A stretch of DNA of 32,774 bases, from positions 1 through 32,774 of the forward strand of contig VGEV01000028.1 of NCBI GenBank assembly GCA_016869175.1. The letters run 5' to 3'. Positions 32,216 to 32,774 of this stretch are shown one piece after another; the stretch's first letter is position 1; every line of letters begins with the position of its first letter. A program made the position numbers and the translations under genes. Source of the stretch: Alphaproteobacteria bacterium (GTDB lineage Bacteria; Pseudomonadota; Alphaproteobacteria; GCA-2731375). The notes under the pieces are model-generated. The model did not search any database. It saw nothing but the letters and a program-made list of their open reading frames with translations, and was not told where the DNA came from.

Positions 32216-32702
32216 TCAAGTGCCGTCCGGCCGCGCCGCCGCTGTGCCCTGGGCGGCGGCGCGGAGGTGCCATAGCTGGCGCAAAGAATAGAACAGCATC
32301 AGCGCCCCGCCGCAGGGAATGGCGGCATTGATGGTGGATTGCGGTAGACCCAGCGCGTTGGTGAACTGCCCAACGCTGTTGGCCAGCAAGGTCCGCCCGG
32401 TCACCAACAGCGCCAGGCCAAACAACGCCAAGGACACATGCGCCAGGGCGCGCAACAGCCTGCGACCGGTGGGCGGCAGCACCTGCTCTAGCACGTCGAG
32501 CCGGAAGTGCCCGCCACGCTCGATGGCGACCGCCGCCCCCAGCAGCACCATCCAGATGAACATGGCGTGGGCCGCTTCCTCGGCCCACACCAAGGTGTAG
32601 AGGCCGGAATAGCGGCCGATCACCGATGCCAGCAGCACCAGTGCGATGGCGCCCATCAGTCGGCCCGCCAGGACGCTTGGACACCTCGAAGAACCCCATC
32701 AT
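32216..32702 (-). CDS. dctQ: TRAP transporter small permease, DctQ type, apparent N-terminal frameshift
   Basis: The frame open from 32656 to 32216 gives 146 residues (MGAIALVLLASVIGRY...VWAEEAAHAMFIW...IERGGHFRLDVLEQVLP), a DctQ pattern with four helices but a short first helix. The missing start is found one base out of frame: ATG at 32702 gives MMGFFEVSKR, then the frame jumps near 32674 to LAGRLMGAIA. Removing one C (CGTCCTGG to CGTCTGG) joins the two into a normal ~162-residue protein. So either a frameshift mutation or a base-call error. The ATG overlaps a TGA in the third frame upstream (TGATG), which may mark the end of another gene, but nothing there is recognisable. Confidence 0.7.
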
Positions 32703-32774
32703 TGACGACGAAGCATCGCCGATGAGGGCATGGCCTGCGGCCCAGCCTGCGGATTGGGTGCTGTGGCGGGGTCT

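Overview
The window is GC-rich bacterial DNA that looks alphaproteobacterial (a guess from content: a TetR/COQ9-like regulator, an M48 protease with LysM-like tail, PagL, oligopeptide-type ABC and TRAP transporters). No rRNA, CRISPR array or transposase was seen. Genes are tightly packed with many 4-base start/stop overlaps, and no gene-free stretch exceeds 300 bases. The longest are 16337-16561 (225 b), 23556-23746 (191 b) and 4771-4958 (188 b).

Region 1 (1-4958) looks like one end of an integrated mobile element, satellite- or prophage-like. It holds the tail of a HigA-type antitoxin, an unknown protein, a small helix-turn-helix protein, an 847-residue primase-polymerase/DUF3987 helicase-like replication protein, a protein with a zinc-binding CxxC...HxxC motif, and a last unknown protein. 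It ends at the 3' end of a tRNA-Arg(CCT), a classic integrase target. A 27-bp, 26/27-matched inverted repeat built of 9-bp units lies inside the zinc-motif gene, directly after the primase, and resembles an iteron or origin structure.

Region 2 (5036-9119) appears to be chromosomal backbone. A very good match to a class I cyclic-di-GMP riboswitch (minus strand) sits directly against the ribosome binding site of a 93-residue unknown protein. Upstream on the same strand is a PagL-like lipid A deacylase. Divergent from these are a frameshifted thermonuclease-family gene, an M48 metalloprotease and a TetR/COQ9-like protein.

Region 3 (9120-30934) is a large catabolic island with two divergent arms meeting near 20437-20553. 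The minus arm reads hyuA, hyuB, solute-binding protein, two permeases, two ATPases, an AtzG/DUF4089-like small subunit, amidase. The plus arm reads amidase, Cu/Zn superoxide dismutase, PhyH-type dioxygenase, amidase, solute-binding protein, two permeases, two ATPases. Each arm therefore pairs a complete dipeptide-type ABC importer with amide-cleaving enzymes. I infer uptake and hydrolysis of amides, cyclic amides/hydantoins or small peptides; the substrate is not known. A 20-bp palindrome in the divergent intergenic region is a candidate shared operator, and two adjacent long palindromes precede the second plus-strand amidase.

Region 4 (30931-32774) carries the large (DctM) and small (DctQ) permeases of a TRAP transporter on the minus strand, convergent with region 3. 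DctQ appears to have a frameshift near its N-terminus. The last 72 bases hold nothing I can name.
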